Assembly (NCBI RefSeq): GCF_023221595.1
Contig: NZ_CP096563.1
Location: forward strand, 2,338,501-2,402,500
Source: Rhodococcus qingshengii JCM 15477
Lineage (GTDB): Bacteria; Actinomycetota; Actinomycetes; Mycobacteriales; Mycobacteriaceae
Direction: 5' to 3'
DNA length: 64,000 nucleotides
The position numbers were made by a program, and so were the translations under genes. The number at the start of each line of letters is the position of its first letter. Position 1 is the stretch's first letter. This document shows positions 44,828 through 53,534 of this stretch, piece after piece. The notes beneath the pieces are model-generated. The model was not told the DNA's origin, ran no database searches, and worked only from the letters and a program-made list of their open reading frames with translations.

Positions 44828-46966
44828 ATGATGGTCCCCATGCCTGCGGACACCGGACTGGATCCAGAACAATCGGCCGCCGTGCTCGCGCCACGCGGCC
44901 CGGTATGTGTCCTCGCGGGCGCTGGAACAGGCAAAACCCGCACCATCACGCGCCGGATCGCTCATCTGGTTGCCGACGGTCACGTGTCGGCCGGTCAGGT
45001 GCTTGCCGTGACGTTCACCGCTCGTGCGGCCGGGGAAATGCGTGGACGTCTCCGTGAGCTGGGCGTCGGCGGGAGTGGGCCGCAGGTGCAGGCTCGAACT
45101 TTTCACGCTGCTGCTCTCCGTCAACTGAAGTACTTCTGGCCGCAGGTTGTCGGCGACACGCCGTGGCGTCTGCTGGACCGAAAGTTCGCGGTTGTCAGCA
45201 GTGCCGCAGCCCGGGTGGGATTGTCCACCAGCACGGAAAGCGTCCGCGACCTCGCCAGTGAAATCGAGTGGTCGAAGGCGTCGCTGATCGCGCCGGAGGA
45301 TTACCCACGCGCGATCGCCAAGATTCGCCGTGAGGCACCGGTCGATGCCACCAAGGTGGCCCAGGTGTATGCCGCATACGAAGAGCTGAAAGCACGCGGC
45401 CAGGACGGCATGCTGCTTGATTTCGACGATCTCCTACTGCACACGGCGGCAGCTCTCGAAGAGCATTCGACAGTCGCCGACGAGTTCCGCGAGCGGTATC
45501 GCTGCTTCGTCGTGGACGAGTATCAGGACGTCACCCCACTGCAGCAGCGTGTGCTCGACGCCTGGCTGGGCGACCGAGACGATCTGACCGTGGTGGGCGA
45601 TGCGAATCAGACCATCTACTCCTTCACCGGAGCCACCCCCAACTATCTGTTGGACTTCTCCCGGAAATTCCCCGAAGCGACCGTCGTTCGGCTCGAACGG
45701 GATTACCGCTCCACCCCTGAGGTCGTGTCGTTGGCGAACCGCGTGATCGGTGCCGCGCGCGGGCGGATCGCCGGGACGCGTCTGCAGCTGATCGGGCAGC
45801 GCGCGCCGGGGCCTGAGCCGGAGTTCATGGAGTTCGACGACGAGCCGGCCGAAGCACTCGGCGTTGCGCGGGCGATCAAACGGCTGATCGCGGCAGGCAC
45901 CCCTGCGGCCGAGATCGCTGTTCTGTACCGGATCAATGCTCAGTCGGAGGCGCACGAGCAGGCCCTGACGAAGCTGGGCATTCCGTTCCAGGTGCGCGGT
46001 GGAGAGGGCTTCTTCACTCGCACCGAGGTACGTCAGGCGGTGGCAGCGCTGCGTCAGGCTGCTGGACGCGACGACCTCCCCGAAGGTGCAGACAACGGCG
46101 AAGCACTGGTCTCACTCGTCCGCGCTGTGCTCGCGCCGCTCGGCCTGACCAACGAAGAGCCTTCGGGTACTCAGGCACGCGAGCGCTGGGCTTCGCTCTC
46201 GGCTCTCGTGGCGCTCACCGAAGAACAACTTGTCCACGAACCTGAACTGACGCTCACCGGGCTTCTACAGGAGCTCACGGCCCGAGCCGAGGCGCGGCAC
46301 CCACCGACCGTGCAAGGTGTGACGCTGGCCTCCCTCCACGCGGCCAAGGGGCTCGAATGGGATGCGGTGTTCCTGGTCGGCCTCAACGACGGCACCCTGC
46401 CGATCCAGCACGTTCTCGGCGACGCCAATTCGGGCGCCGACGACGTCGCGGTGGAGGAGGAGCGTCGGCTTCTGTACGTGGGGGTTACTCGCGCTCGCGA
46501 GCATCTGCAGCTGTCGTGGGCATTGGCCCGCAATGAGGGTGGACGCAAGTCCCGTCGCCGGTCGAGGTTCCTCAACGGGCTCATCCCCGAGGACTCGCCG
46601 GCTTCGCGCGTCGCCGCGCCGTCGTCGGGGAACAAGAAGCGTCCGCGCTGCCGCGTATGCGGCAAACCGTTGATCGGGACGTCGGCGACCATGCTCGGGC
46701 GCTGCGAAAAATGCCCGTCCAATGTCGACCTGGAATTGCTCGAGCACCTCAAGGCCTGGCGTCTGGACAAGTCCAGAGAACTCAAAGTTCCGGCCTATGT
46801 CGTCTTCAGTGACAACACACTGATGGCTATTGCCGAACAACGACCACAAGATAATCGTGGACTGGTTTCGATCCCTGGAATCGGGCCGAAGAAACTCGAC
46901 AACTTCGGGGAAGACGTACTAGCTGTCATTCGCGGTGAACTGCGAGCGGCAACACTCGATATCTGA
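44828..46966 (+). CDS. uvrD2: ATP-dependent DNA helicase UvrD2
   Basis: 712 residues, SF1A 3'-5' helicase. Walker A GAGTGKT near 31, [31 protein letters not shown] and [10 protein letters not shown]. After the motor come a four-cysteine zinc motif (CRVC...CEKC near 610-640) and an HRDC domain ([20 protein letters not shown]). This motor-C4-HRDC layout is the mycobacterial UvrD2 (Rv3198c) form. ATG 44828 is one of three close ATGs (44828, 44831, 44840). Confidence 0.94.
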   Translation: MMVPMPADTGLDPEQSAAVLAPRGPVCVLAGAGTGKTRTITRRIAHLVADGHVSAGQVLAVTFTARAAGEMRGRLRELGVGGSGPQVQARTFHAAALRQLKYFWPQVVGDTPWRLLDRKFAVVSSAAARVGLSTSTESVRDLASEIEWSKASLIAPEDYPRAIAKIRREAPVDATKVAQVYAAYEELKARGQDGMLLDFDDLLLHTAAALEEHSTVADEFRERYRCFVVDEYQDVTPLQQRVLDAWLGDRDDLTVVGDANQTIYSFTGATPNYLLDFSRKFPEATVVRLERDYRSTPEVVSLANRVIGAARGRIAGTRLQLIGQRAPGPEPEFMEFDDEPAEALGVARAIKRLIAAGTPAAEIAVLYRINAQSEAHEQALTKLGIPFQVRGGEGFFTRTEVRQAVAALRQAAGRDDLPEGADNGEALVSLVRAVLAPLGLTNEEPSGTQARERWASLSALVALTEEQLVHEPELTLTGLLQELTARAEARHPPTVQGVTLASLHAAKGLEWDAVFLVGLNDGTLPIQHVLGDANSGADDVAVEEERRLLYVGVTRAREHLQLSWALARNEGGRKSRRRSRFLNGLIPEDSPASRVAAPSSGNKKRPRCRVCGKPLIGTSATMLGRCEKCPSNVDLELLEHLKAWRLDKSRELKVPAYVVFSDNTLMAIAEQRPQDNRGLVSIPGIGPKKLDNFGEDVLAVIRGELRAATLDI

Positions 46967-47019
46967 CAACACATCCGAATCGACAACGGTGAGTTACATA
47001 ACCGCAGGTCAAAAATAGG

Positions 47020-47048
47020 TTGTGCAGATTCGGCAGATTCTCTACTCT
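47020..47048 (+). promoter_or_regulatory. whiB7 promoter with adjacent A/T-rich activator element
   Basis: TTGTGC (47020-47025), 17 nt, TACTCT (47043-47048). Directly upstream is CAAAAATAGG, the A/T-rich box that WhiB7 contacts next to the -35 in its known autoregulated promoters. The predicted start is about 47055, giving a leader of about 400 nt. Confidence 0.72.
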
Positions 47049-47120
47049 GGTTTTCAGTGTTACGGGGCAACCTGTGCGCAGAAACTATCCGGACCGACAC
47101 GAAATGGAGGTGGCAAAAAA

Positions 47121-47297
47121 ATGACGAACTTGATCTCTTACGAAGCGTGCGCAAGCGCAAAGTTCGCTGTTGCCGCCCCCATGCTGCCGCGTGCAGCGGG
47201 ATGGGCGCAGCATGCGCTCCGCCTGCGCCCTCAAGCAGCAGCAAAGAAAGCAGCTGTCGAGTCCGTGTTCTTAAGCCATCGAGGTATTTCTCGGTAG
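47121..47297 (+). CDS. whiB7 leader ORF (58 residues)
   Basis: ATG 47121 with GGAGG 10 nt upstream; encodes MTNLISYEACASAKFAV... and ends 19 nt before an intrinsic terminator. In WhiB7/WblC systems translation of such leader ORFs senses ribosome-targeting antibiotics and controls read-through. Two mutually exclusive hairpins fit inside it: 47183-47187 with 47193-47197, or the 8-bp 47180-47187 with 47207-47214. Confidence 0.68.
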   Translation: MTNLISYEACASAKFAVAAPMLPRAAGWAQHALRLRPQAAAKKAAVESVFLSHRGISR

Positions 47298-47316
47298 GAC
47301 ACATCCGTTCACTTAC

Positions 47317-47358
47317 GGCCACGGACCCGCAGCCCCTGCGGACCGTGGCCTTTGTGTT
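47317..47358 (+). terminator. Attenuator terminator in whiB7 leader
   Basis: GGCCACGG (47317-47324) pairs with CCGTGGCC (47343-47350), with an inner CGCAG/CTGCG stem, followed by TTTGTGTT. It stands between the leader ORF and whiB7, 100 nt before the coding start. Confidence 0.8.
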
Positions 47359-47458
47359 GGATAGCCCTCTTCATCTGGTTTCCGACTCGGCTCAGGTTCG
47401 CACCCATCGAACCCATATCGTGCGACACAGTTTCGCATCCGAGCACTAGGAGACCGAG

Positions 47459-47803
47459 TTGTCTGCCCAGACAATCCGCGTGGAATCCGAAAACTCCACC
47501 ACTGCAGTAACTTCCACCGACGTCACTTCGGCTGCAGTCACGTTCATCGAGGTCGCGTCCACCCGCCGCGACTTGCCGTGCCGGGCATCCAACCCCGATC
47601 TCTGGTTCGCCGAAGCTCCGGCCGAACTCGAGCAGGCCAAGGCACTGTGCGCGCAGTGCCCCATCCGTTCCCGTTGTCTCAGTGCGGCTCTCGACCGCGC
47701 CGAGCCATGGGGGGTGTGGGGCGGCGAGATCCTCGATCAGGGGGCCGTCATAGCGCGCAAGAGACCGAGAGGGCGCCCACGCAAGCAACTTGTGTGCGCG
47801 TGA
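47459..47803 (+). CDS. whiB7: Antibiotic-response regulator WhiB7
   Basis: 114 residues. Wbl iron-sulfur cysteines (PCRASNPDLWF and CAQCPIRSRC), the WhiB7-specific EPWGVWGGE turn and a C-terminal AT-hook RGRPRK, which together identify WhiB7 (Rv3197A). With sigma-A it activates intrinsic resistance genes. TTG 47459 is preceded by AGGAGA at 7 nt. Control is by its own promoter and the attenuator-like leader. Confidence 0.95.
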   Translation: MSAQTIRVESENSTTAVTSTDVTSAAVTFIEVASTRRDLPCRASNPDLWFAEAPAELEQAKALCAQCPIRSRCLSAALDRAEPWGVWGGEILDQGAVIARKRPRGRPRKQLVCA

Positions 47804-47809
47804 GAGCCC

Positions 47810-47851
47810 TATTCGGCGGAGCCGGTGTCTTATTCGGCGGAGCCGGTGTCA
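47810..47851. repeat. 21-bp direct duplication at the 3' end of the ABC1 kinase gene
   Basis: TATTCGGCGGAGCCGGTGTC occurs at 47810 and 47831. The second copy encodes the last codons (TGSAE) of the minus-strand kinase, including the overlap with its stop; the first lies just beyond it, between the kinase and whiB7 stops. Confidence 0.85.
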
Positions 47852-49173
47852 TCCAGAACCGGCTCCGCAAACCCTGGCAACCAACGAGTCAGGATTTCCA
47901 TGTACGGGGCATATGCGTCCAACTGGGCGCATATGCCGACCGAACCGAGAAGAACACGGAAGATCATCAAATACTCGGCCGGAAGGTTGAGTGCACGGGC
48001 CGTTCGGAACTGCGCACTGTTGAAGTCAGCGGCGGTTCCGGCGGCCTTTTGCAGCCATGCCCGAGTGAAGTGAAATGACTCGGTCTGGATCGGGTCGGTG
48101 AAGGGTCGCAGGTAATCCGCGATCTCCTTGTCGGTCACCGTGCGTCCGGGGATCACGAAACCGTTGGCGCGCAACAACTCCGTCAACTCGTCGAATTGTT
48201 CCTCGACAGCCAAGCGCACCATCGTGCCGAGAACCCGTGGCAGTCCGTTCGGGAACGGCGCAGCAGCACCGAAGTCGATGACGCCGAGTCGGCCGTCCTC
48301 GAGAAGCATGAAATTGCCGGGGTGCGGGTCACAGTGGAGCAATCCGACACGGGCCGGAGACGCGAAGTGGAATTCGGCGAGTAGTGCACCGGCCGCATTG
48401 CGCTGCTCCGGCGTTCCACTCTCGATGATTCTGGTCAACGGGGTTGCCGTCATCCATTCGGTCACGACCACTTTCGGCGCGCTCGCCACGACGTGCGGGA
48501 TCACGAATTGGGGATCTCCGTCGAACTCTTTGGCAAAAGCTCGCTGATTGTTCGCCTCGATCCGATAGTCGAGTTCTTCCTCCGTGCGCGCGGTGAACTC
48601 CTCGATCACGGGCCGTACGTCGACACCGGGCATGACCGAACCGAAGAGACCGGCAAATCTGCCCAGGGTCTTGAGATCGGCGCGTAGAGCTTCGTCGGCG
48701 CCGGGGTACTGAACTTTCACGGCTACGTCGCGGCCGTCCGCCCAGACGGCTCGGTGAACCTGCCCGATGCTTGCCGACGCGGTCGGTTCGTCGTCGAACG
48801 ACTGGAATCGGTCGCGCCACTTGGTTCCGAGTTGCTGGTCGAGCATCTTGTGTACTTGCTTGGTCGGCAGCGGTGGGGCAGCGGCCTGAAGCTTGTTCAG
48901 CGACTCGCGGTACGGCTCGGCGAATTCCTCCGGAATTGCCGCCTCCATGACGCTGAGCGCTTGGCCCAGCTTCATCGCGCCACCCTTGAGTTCGCCCAGC
49001 ACCGCGAACAATTGCTCGGCGGCCTTCGCGCTCAACTGCGCGTCGATCTCGCCTTTGTCGCCGCCGGCGAGCTTGCGTCCGAAGCCCATGGCGGCGCGAC
49101 CGGCCATCCCCAGGGGGATGCTCGCGAGTTTGGCAGTACGGGCAGAACTCTTGCGTGGGATCTCGGACACCAC
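47830..49173 (-). CDS. ABC1/UbiB-family atypical kinase
   Basis: About 447 residues. UbiB motifs: KxGQ (GGAMKLGQALSVM), the alanine-rich ASIGQVHRA loop, VAVKVQYPG lysine, EELDYRIEA, catalytic LHCDPHPGNF and the DFG-like VIDFGA. UbiB proteins support quinone or isoprenoid lipid handling by ATPase activity. Homologue of Rv3197. Starts at GTG 49173 or 49170, 4 nt after the upstream gene's stop, so they are probably co-transcribed. Confidence 0.92.
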   Translation of the reverse strand: MVSEIPRKSSARTAKLASIPLGMAGRAAMGFGRKLAGGDKGEIDAQLSAKAAEQLFAVLGELKGGAMKLGQALSVMEAAIPEEFAEPYRESLNKLQAAAPPLPTKQVHKMLDQQLGTKWRDRFQSFDDEPTASASIGQVHRAVWADGRDVAVKVQYPGADEALRADLKTLGRFAGLFGSVMPGVDVRPVIEEFTARTEEELDYRIEANNQRAFAKEFDGDPQFVIPHVVASAPKVVVTEWMTATPLTRIIESGTPEQRNAAGALLAEFHFASPARVGLLHCDPHPGNFMLLEDGRLGVIDFGAAAPFPNGLPRVLGTMVRLAVEEQFDELTELLRANGFVIPGRTVTDKEIADYLRPFTDPIQTESFHFTRAWLQKAAGTAADFNSAQFRTARALNLPAEYLMIFRVLLGSVGICAQLDAYAPYMEILTRWLPGFAEPVLDDTGSAE

Positions 49174-49177
49174 ACCA

Positions 49178-50092
49178 TCATGTCTGACTGGGGCGTCCTT
49201 TGCCCGAAACAGGTGCCAGGTATTGGCAACTGCAGGATATTTGCCGAGGCCAGCGCCTGGTTGTGATCCGATACGGACGGAGCGCGATCTCGAGCGTCGA
49301 CGACAGACTCGCCGCATGCGTCGCCGCTGTCTCCGATAATGCGGAGTCGATCTCGGCCAGGGCCAGCGCGACACTTGCATGGATCATCGCCGATTCCGCG
49401 TGGCCTGCGCTGCCGAGTAGCTGCGCGGACAGATGAAGCCAATGAGGGTCGAGTTCGGATCGGAGGATGTCTGCGCACCGCAGGCAACTCGACTGACCAG
49501 GCAGGACAAGAGGACCGACCACACCGTTGCCGTCGCGGATGCGGACGGAAAGGTGGGGGAGTCCACAGCGAACGAGATCGCTGACCAGACGAGGATCAGT
49601 CACGACGTCGTCGCTCAGGACCACCAGTTGTTCGTTCCACGTGCGCACGACGTCGGTGTTGCGATACCCGCGCGAGCGACGCGTGCTGACCCCGCCGGTG
49701 ACCAGTGCGCGCTCGATGGCGTCAGAGAGCGGACCGACACCGTGAATCCGGACCGTCGCGGTGCTTCTGCGGGCAGTGTGGGCGAAACCGGAATCGGCGA
49801 GTTGCTCGAGCAACTCCTCCGTCACGGATATGGGAATCCCGAGCCTCGACGCTTCCCAGAGGATGTTTGCGCGGGATCTCGAGCCGTCCATTTTGCGCAG
49901 GATCGACTTCACCGCGCGATCGTCGACCCCGACAGGCAGAGTCAGCAGGACGGCACGTCCGGGGGTCCATCCCAGCTGCAGTCGACCATCCGGGCGCGAC
50001 AGAACAGCGATCCGCGGGTCCCATCGAGGTCCCGCGGATCGCTGTGAAGTGCTGTCTTGTCTGGTGTCGTCGTGTGTGTGACCGGTCATCAT
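49178..50092 (-). CDS. Orphan cyclodehydratase/ThiF-like protein (TOMM-type)
   Basis: 304 residues, homologue by position of Rv3196. Probable peptide-binding winged-helix N-terminus (ILRKMDGSRSRANILWEASRLG), then a degenerate E1-like Rossmann part (VRIHGVGPLSDAI). A likely structural zinc site is CLRC near 210 plus C-S-C near 290. Annotated relatives are called bacteriocin cyclodehydratase or TOMM leader-binding proteins, but no YcaO, dehydrogenase or precursor peptide is seen nearby. The function is therefore open. Confidence 0.75.
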   Translation of the reverse strand: MMTGHTHDDTRQDSTSQRSAGPRWDPRIAVLSRPDGRLQLGWTPGRAVLLTLPVGVDDRAVKSILRKMDGSRSRANILWEASRLGIPISVTEELLEQLADSGFAHTARRSTATVRIHGVGPLSDAIERALVTGGVSTRRSRGYRNTDVVRTWNEQLVVLSDDVVTDPRLVSDLVRCGLPHLSVRIRDGNGVVGPLVLPGQSSCLRCADILRSELDPHWLHLSAQLLGSAGHAESAMIHASVALALAEIDSALSETAATHAASLSSTLEIALRPYRITTRRWPRQISCSCQYLAPVSGKGRPSQT

Positions 50093-50190
50093 TCGATGCT
50101 GGCACGACGGGCCCTCGGCGAGTCCCCGTCAGCGGCAGTTATCCACAGGCGGTCATCGCGGCTGATCTGCGAAAATCGGTCGAGAAGGGA

Positions 50191-51591
50191 TTACTTCTCT
50201 TCGTCGTCCTCGCGGGTCTTGTCCATCGCTGCCTCGGCCGCACGCTCTTTTGCCTCGACGGCTTCGAGCTGGGCTATCGGGTCGTCGAAATTACCGGCTT
50301 CGCCGGCGCCGAGGACACGGGCGACAAATCCGTCCGGTGCGTCGAGATCGCTCGAATCGGGCATCAGGTCGGGATGCGACCAGACGCCGTCGCGAACGTC
50401 CATACCGGCTTCCGCGGTGAGCTTCTGCCACAAACCGGCCGCTTCACGGACCTTGCGAGGACGAAGTTCGAGTCCGACCAGCGTCGCAAAGGTCTGTTCG
50501 GCGGGGCCGCCGGTAGCGCGGCGACGCCGCAACGTCTCACTCATCGCGGCAACACCAGGCAGTCGCTCGCCGAGTGCGGCGGTGACGACCGTCTCCACCC
50601 AGCCCTCGACCAGCGCAAGCAGAGTCTCGAGACGTTCGAGAGCGGCTTTCTGCTCCGGTGTGTTCTGCGGCTCGAACGTGCCCTGCTGCATCAACGCTTC
50701 GAGCTTGCTCGGATCGGTGAGAGCGGATGGATCGAGGTCCTTGGCGAATTCTTCCATCGCCGAGAAGTCCATGGTGATTCCGCGGGCGTATTCCTCCACT
50801 GTCGCGAGAACACGCTGGCGCAGCCACGGAACGTGACTGTAAAGGCGCTGATGAGCGGCTTCCCGCGCGGCGAGGAAGACCAGAACTTCCTGATGCGGCT
50901 GTTCGAGACCCTCACTGAAAGCCTGAACCGCAGCCGGGAGAAGGGCCGCGGTGCCTTCGGGGCCGAGGGGCAGGCCGATGTCAGTGGAGGAGAGCACCTC
51001 GGTGGACAGTTGGCCGAGTGCCTGGCCCAATTGCGAGCCGAACGCGAGTCCGCCCATCTGGCCGAGCATGCCCAGCATCGGGCCAGCCATCTGCTGTGCT
51101 TCGGCCGGAAGACCCTGGACCCACATGCCCGCTACCTTCTCGGCCACCGGATCACAGAGTCGCTTCCAGGTGTCGATCGTGTTGTCGAGCCAGTCGTTCG
51201 GAGTCCACGCAAGAGTGCGGCTCGCTCCGGCAGGGAGCGTTGTCGCGGCGTCCAGCCACATCTCGGCCAGGTGCGCGGCGTCGGCGATCGCCTTGACGTT
51301 GCCCTCGGTGATCGGTGTGACCGATCCGATCTGTTGGCGTGCCAGCTTCTTGGCGATGTCGTAGTTGACCGGGCCGGACGTACCGCCCTGGCCCATCGAC
51401 GAGCCCATTCCGCTCAGCATCTGCCCGAACTGGGTGAGCATCTGGCCGAGCTGAGCCGGATCGAATCCCTCACCGCCCGCGCCGAACCCGAACGGCATGT
51501 CACCACCCCCGAACGGATTGCCACCCGCCGCGTTCTTGTCGCGATCGGGATCGTCGTCGGAGTTGGAGAAGCCGAACGGCATATTGCTCAT
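50191..51591 (-). CDS. Zinicin-like (DUF2342) putative metalloprotease
   Basis: 466 residues. A Gly/Phe/Met-rich N-terminus (MPFGFSNSD...GMGSSMGQGG) precedes a helical zincin-like domain. The expected HExxH reads REAAH (in FLAAREAAHQRLYSH), so the first zinc ligand is replaced by Arg and catalysis is uncertain. Homologue of Rv3195, in the family also named for F420-biosynthesis association. Divergent from the PDZ protease gene. Confidence 0.85.
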   Translation of the reverse strand: MSNMPFGFSNSDDDPDRDKNAAGGNPFGGGDMPFGFGAGGEGFDPAQLGQMLTQFGQMLSGMGSSMGQGGTSGPVNYDIAKKLARQQIGSVTPITEGNVKAIADAAHLAEMWLDAATTLPAGASRTLAWTPNDWLDNTIDTWKRLCDPVAEKVAGMWVQGLPAEAQQMAGPMLGMLGQMGGLAFGSQLGQALGQLSTEVLSSTDIGLPLGPEGTAALLPAAVQAFSEGLEQPHQEVLVFLAAREAAHQRLYSHVPWLRQRVLATVEEYARGITMDFSAMEEFAKDLDPSALTDPSKLEALMQQGTFEPQNTPEQKAALERLETLLALVEGWVETVVTAALGERLPGVAAMSETLRRRRATGGPAEQTFATLVGLELRPRKVREAAGLWQKLTAEAGMDVRDGVWSHPDLMPDSSDLDAPDGFVARVLGAGEAGNFDDPIAQLEAVEAKERAAEAAMDKTREDDEEK

Positions 51592-51701
51592 ACCTCAACG
51601 GTACAAGGCTCGAGCGGTCGGAGTCGCCCTCCGAGTCACGCTGACGGCGAACACGCACGGCGCTCAGGCGGTGCGATCGGTGCTCCGGAGCCTTCGCGCT
51701 T

Positions 51702-51707
51702 TACTCT
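51702..51707 (+). promoter_or_regulatory. -10 element of a leaderless PDZ-protease message
   Basis: TACTCT ends 7 nt before GTG 51715, a spacing that places transcription and translation starts together. Confidence 0.5.
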
Positions 51708-51714
51708 GGATCAG

Positions 51715-52737
51715 GTGAATCGACGGATAGTGACGCTCTTGGCCGCACTCGCACCCATCGTCGTGTTGGGAGTCGTCGGAACAATGGTCACTGTTCCTTA
51801 TGTCGCACTCGGTCCGGGCCCCACCTTCAACACGCTCGGCGACGTCGACGGTAAGCCCGTCGTGGACATCCAGGGGACCGAGGTCGATCCCACCGACGGC
51901 AACCTCAACATGACAACGGTGTCGGTTCGCGACGGTCTCAACATCTTCGAAGCGTTCGGACTGTGGGCGAGTGGCAGCAACGGACTCGTCCCTCGCTCGG
52001 AGATCTATCCGCCCGAGAAGTCGAAGGAAGAGATTCAGCAGGCCAACACGGCCGACTTCCAGCAATCCGAGGACAGTGCCGAGTTGGCGGCACTGCACTT
52101 TCTCGGCAAGCCGGTGGCACTGACTGTTTCGAAGGTGACTCCGGACGGTCCCGCTGCGGGTGCCCTGCAAGAAGGCGACGTCCTGGTCAAGATCGGCGAC
52201 ACTCCGGTAACCACCATCACCGGCGTTCAGGACACGGTCGGTGCGATCGCGCCCGGCACCGCGATCGACGTCACCGTCCTTCGTGAGGGTGTGGAGACCG
52301 TTGTGCCGGTCACCGTCGGGGCGCGGCCCAACAAGCCCGAATCGGGTTACCTCGGCGTCACACCCAGCGAGGTCCCGGACGTTCCCTTCACCGTGCAGTT
52401 CAATCTCGCCGACATCGGCGGTCCTTCTGCCGGACTGATGTTCACACTGGCCTTGGTCGACAAGCTGACTCCGGGGGAGCTCAACGGCGGAAAGTTCGTA
52501 GCCGGAACGGGCACCATCGACTCCGACGGCGAGGTCGGTCCGATCGGCGGCATCAGGTACAAGTTGATCGCCGCGTCCCAAGCCGGTGCTGAGACCTTCC
52601 TCGTGCCGGCCCAGAACTGTGACGAGGCGAAACAGAATGCGCCGGACGGGCTTCGACTCGTCAAGGTCGACAACCTGCCCGGCGCAGTGGACTCACTCGA
52701 GAGCCTCAACACGGGCGGCGACGCACCCCGCTGCTGA
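51715..52737 (+). CDS. Membrane-anchored PDZ-Lon-type serine protease
   Basis: 340 residues. One N-terminal transmembrane helix (about 5-28), a PDZ domain (about 130-205, VTPDGPAAGALQEGDVLVKIG) and an S16 Lon-like domain. The catalytic dyad is Ser238 (GGPSAG) and Lys283 (RYKL), 45 apart as in Lon. It acts outside the membrane without an ATPase. Homologue of Rv3194c. The frame is open far upstream, but that part is antisense to other genes; GTG 51715 is at leaderless distance from TACTCT. Confidence 0.92.
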   Translation: MNRRIVTLLAALAPIVVLGVVGTMVTVPYVALGPGPTFNTLGDVDGKPVVDIQGTEVDPTDGNLNMTTVSVRDGLNIFEAFGLWASGSNGLVPRSEIYPPEKSKEEIQQANTADFQQSEDSAELAALHFLGKPVALTVSKVTPDGPAAGALQEGDVLVKIGDTPVTTITGVQDTVGAIAPGTAIDVTVLREGVETVVPVTVGARPNKPESGYLGVTPSEVPDVPFTVQFNLADIGGPSAGLMFTLALVDKLTPGELNGGKFVAGTGTIDSDGEVGPIGGIRYKLIAASQAGAETFLVPAQNCDEAKQNAPDGLRLVKVDNLPGAVDSLESLNTGGDAPRC

Positions 52738-52763
52738 AAGCTGCCTGGCCGCCGACGACTCTG

Positions 52764-53366
52764 TCAGTCTTCTTCGACCTCGTCGAGCGTCGCGTACAGG
52801 GCGTGCACGAGGTGAGGTGCAAGACCGTCGTAGGTGAGCAGTTCCAAGTCACCGTACGGATCCGCATCCTCGTCGGGACGCATCTGTAGGAGCGACAGCG
52901 AGGGACCGTCACGGAGCACGCCGACGAACAGTCGAGCCTCGCGTCGATCGGGATGCGCGTTGGCCGTCAGCCGCGCGACCTCGTCCGCCGCGTGCTGATC
53001 GGTCAACACCGGCGCCGTGGCGTGGTCGAGATCCGATTCCGCCTCGGGCGGCAGGACGACGATCTCCTGCACCAGGATGCAACCCTGCACGGACTCGGGC
53101 CAATGCGTCGTCGCCAGGAACTCGTCGAGTGCCCGTGAACCGCCGATGATGTCCTCGGGAAGCGATTCCTGTTCGATCGGTGTGTATTCGGCGCCCTCGG
53201 CGAGTTGGTCGAGCAGTCCGGGTTCGGCCGCGGCGAGCATTTCGGTGGGTACCAACGCGTACAGCTTCGGCGGCTGATCCCAGCCTTCGGCGTCGATGTG
53301 GTCGACAACTTCATGAACGCACCGGGCGAGGGCACTCGGTGATCTGCTCATATTCTCTTCACTCAC
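52764..53366 (-). CDS. PPA1309-family conserved protein
   Basis: 200 residues, acidic, no membrane helix. Recognised as the actinobacterial PPA1309 family by LARCVHEVVDHIDAEGWDQPPKLYALVPT and the VLRDGPSLSLLQMRP end. Function unknown. GTG 53366 or ATG 53351. Convergent with the PDZ protease and divergent from the UPF0182 gene. Confidence 0.82.
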   Translation of the reverse strand: MSEENMSRSPSALARCVHEVVDHIDAEGWDQPPKLYALVPTEMLAAAEPGLLDQLAEGAEYTPIEQESLPEDIIGGSRALDEFLATTHWPESVQGCILVQEIVVLPPEAESDLDHATAPVLTDQHAADEVARLTANAHPDRREARLFVGVLRDGPSLSLLQMRPDEDADPYGDLELLTYDGLAPHLVHALYATLDEVEED

Positions 53367-53534
53367 ACGTTCATCCTCCCACCTTCTGTCCGGCTCCCCG
53401 CTCTCCGTGTTGTCAACCCGTGACCGTTGTTACGTAGAGTGGTCGGAAACGGCCAAGTCCACTCGGGCGTGGCCGCAGTGATCGATGCAATCGGTTGCGA
53501 CGCCACGGCGTCGCCAAATCTTGGAGCGTGGCAC

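Noticed and set aside
49705..51714. Very long open frame on the plus strand running into the PDZ-protease gene
   Set aside because: It is antisense to the cyclodehydratase-like and zinicin-like genes; the composition is typical of GC-rich shadow frames. Real similarity begins at GTG 51715.
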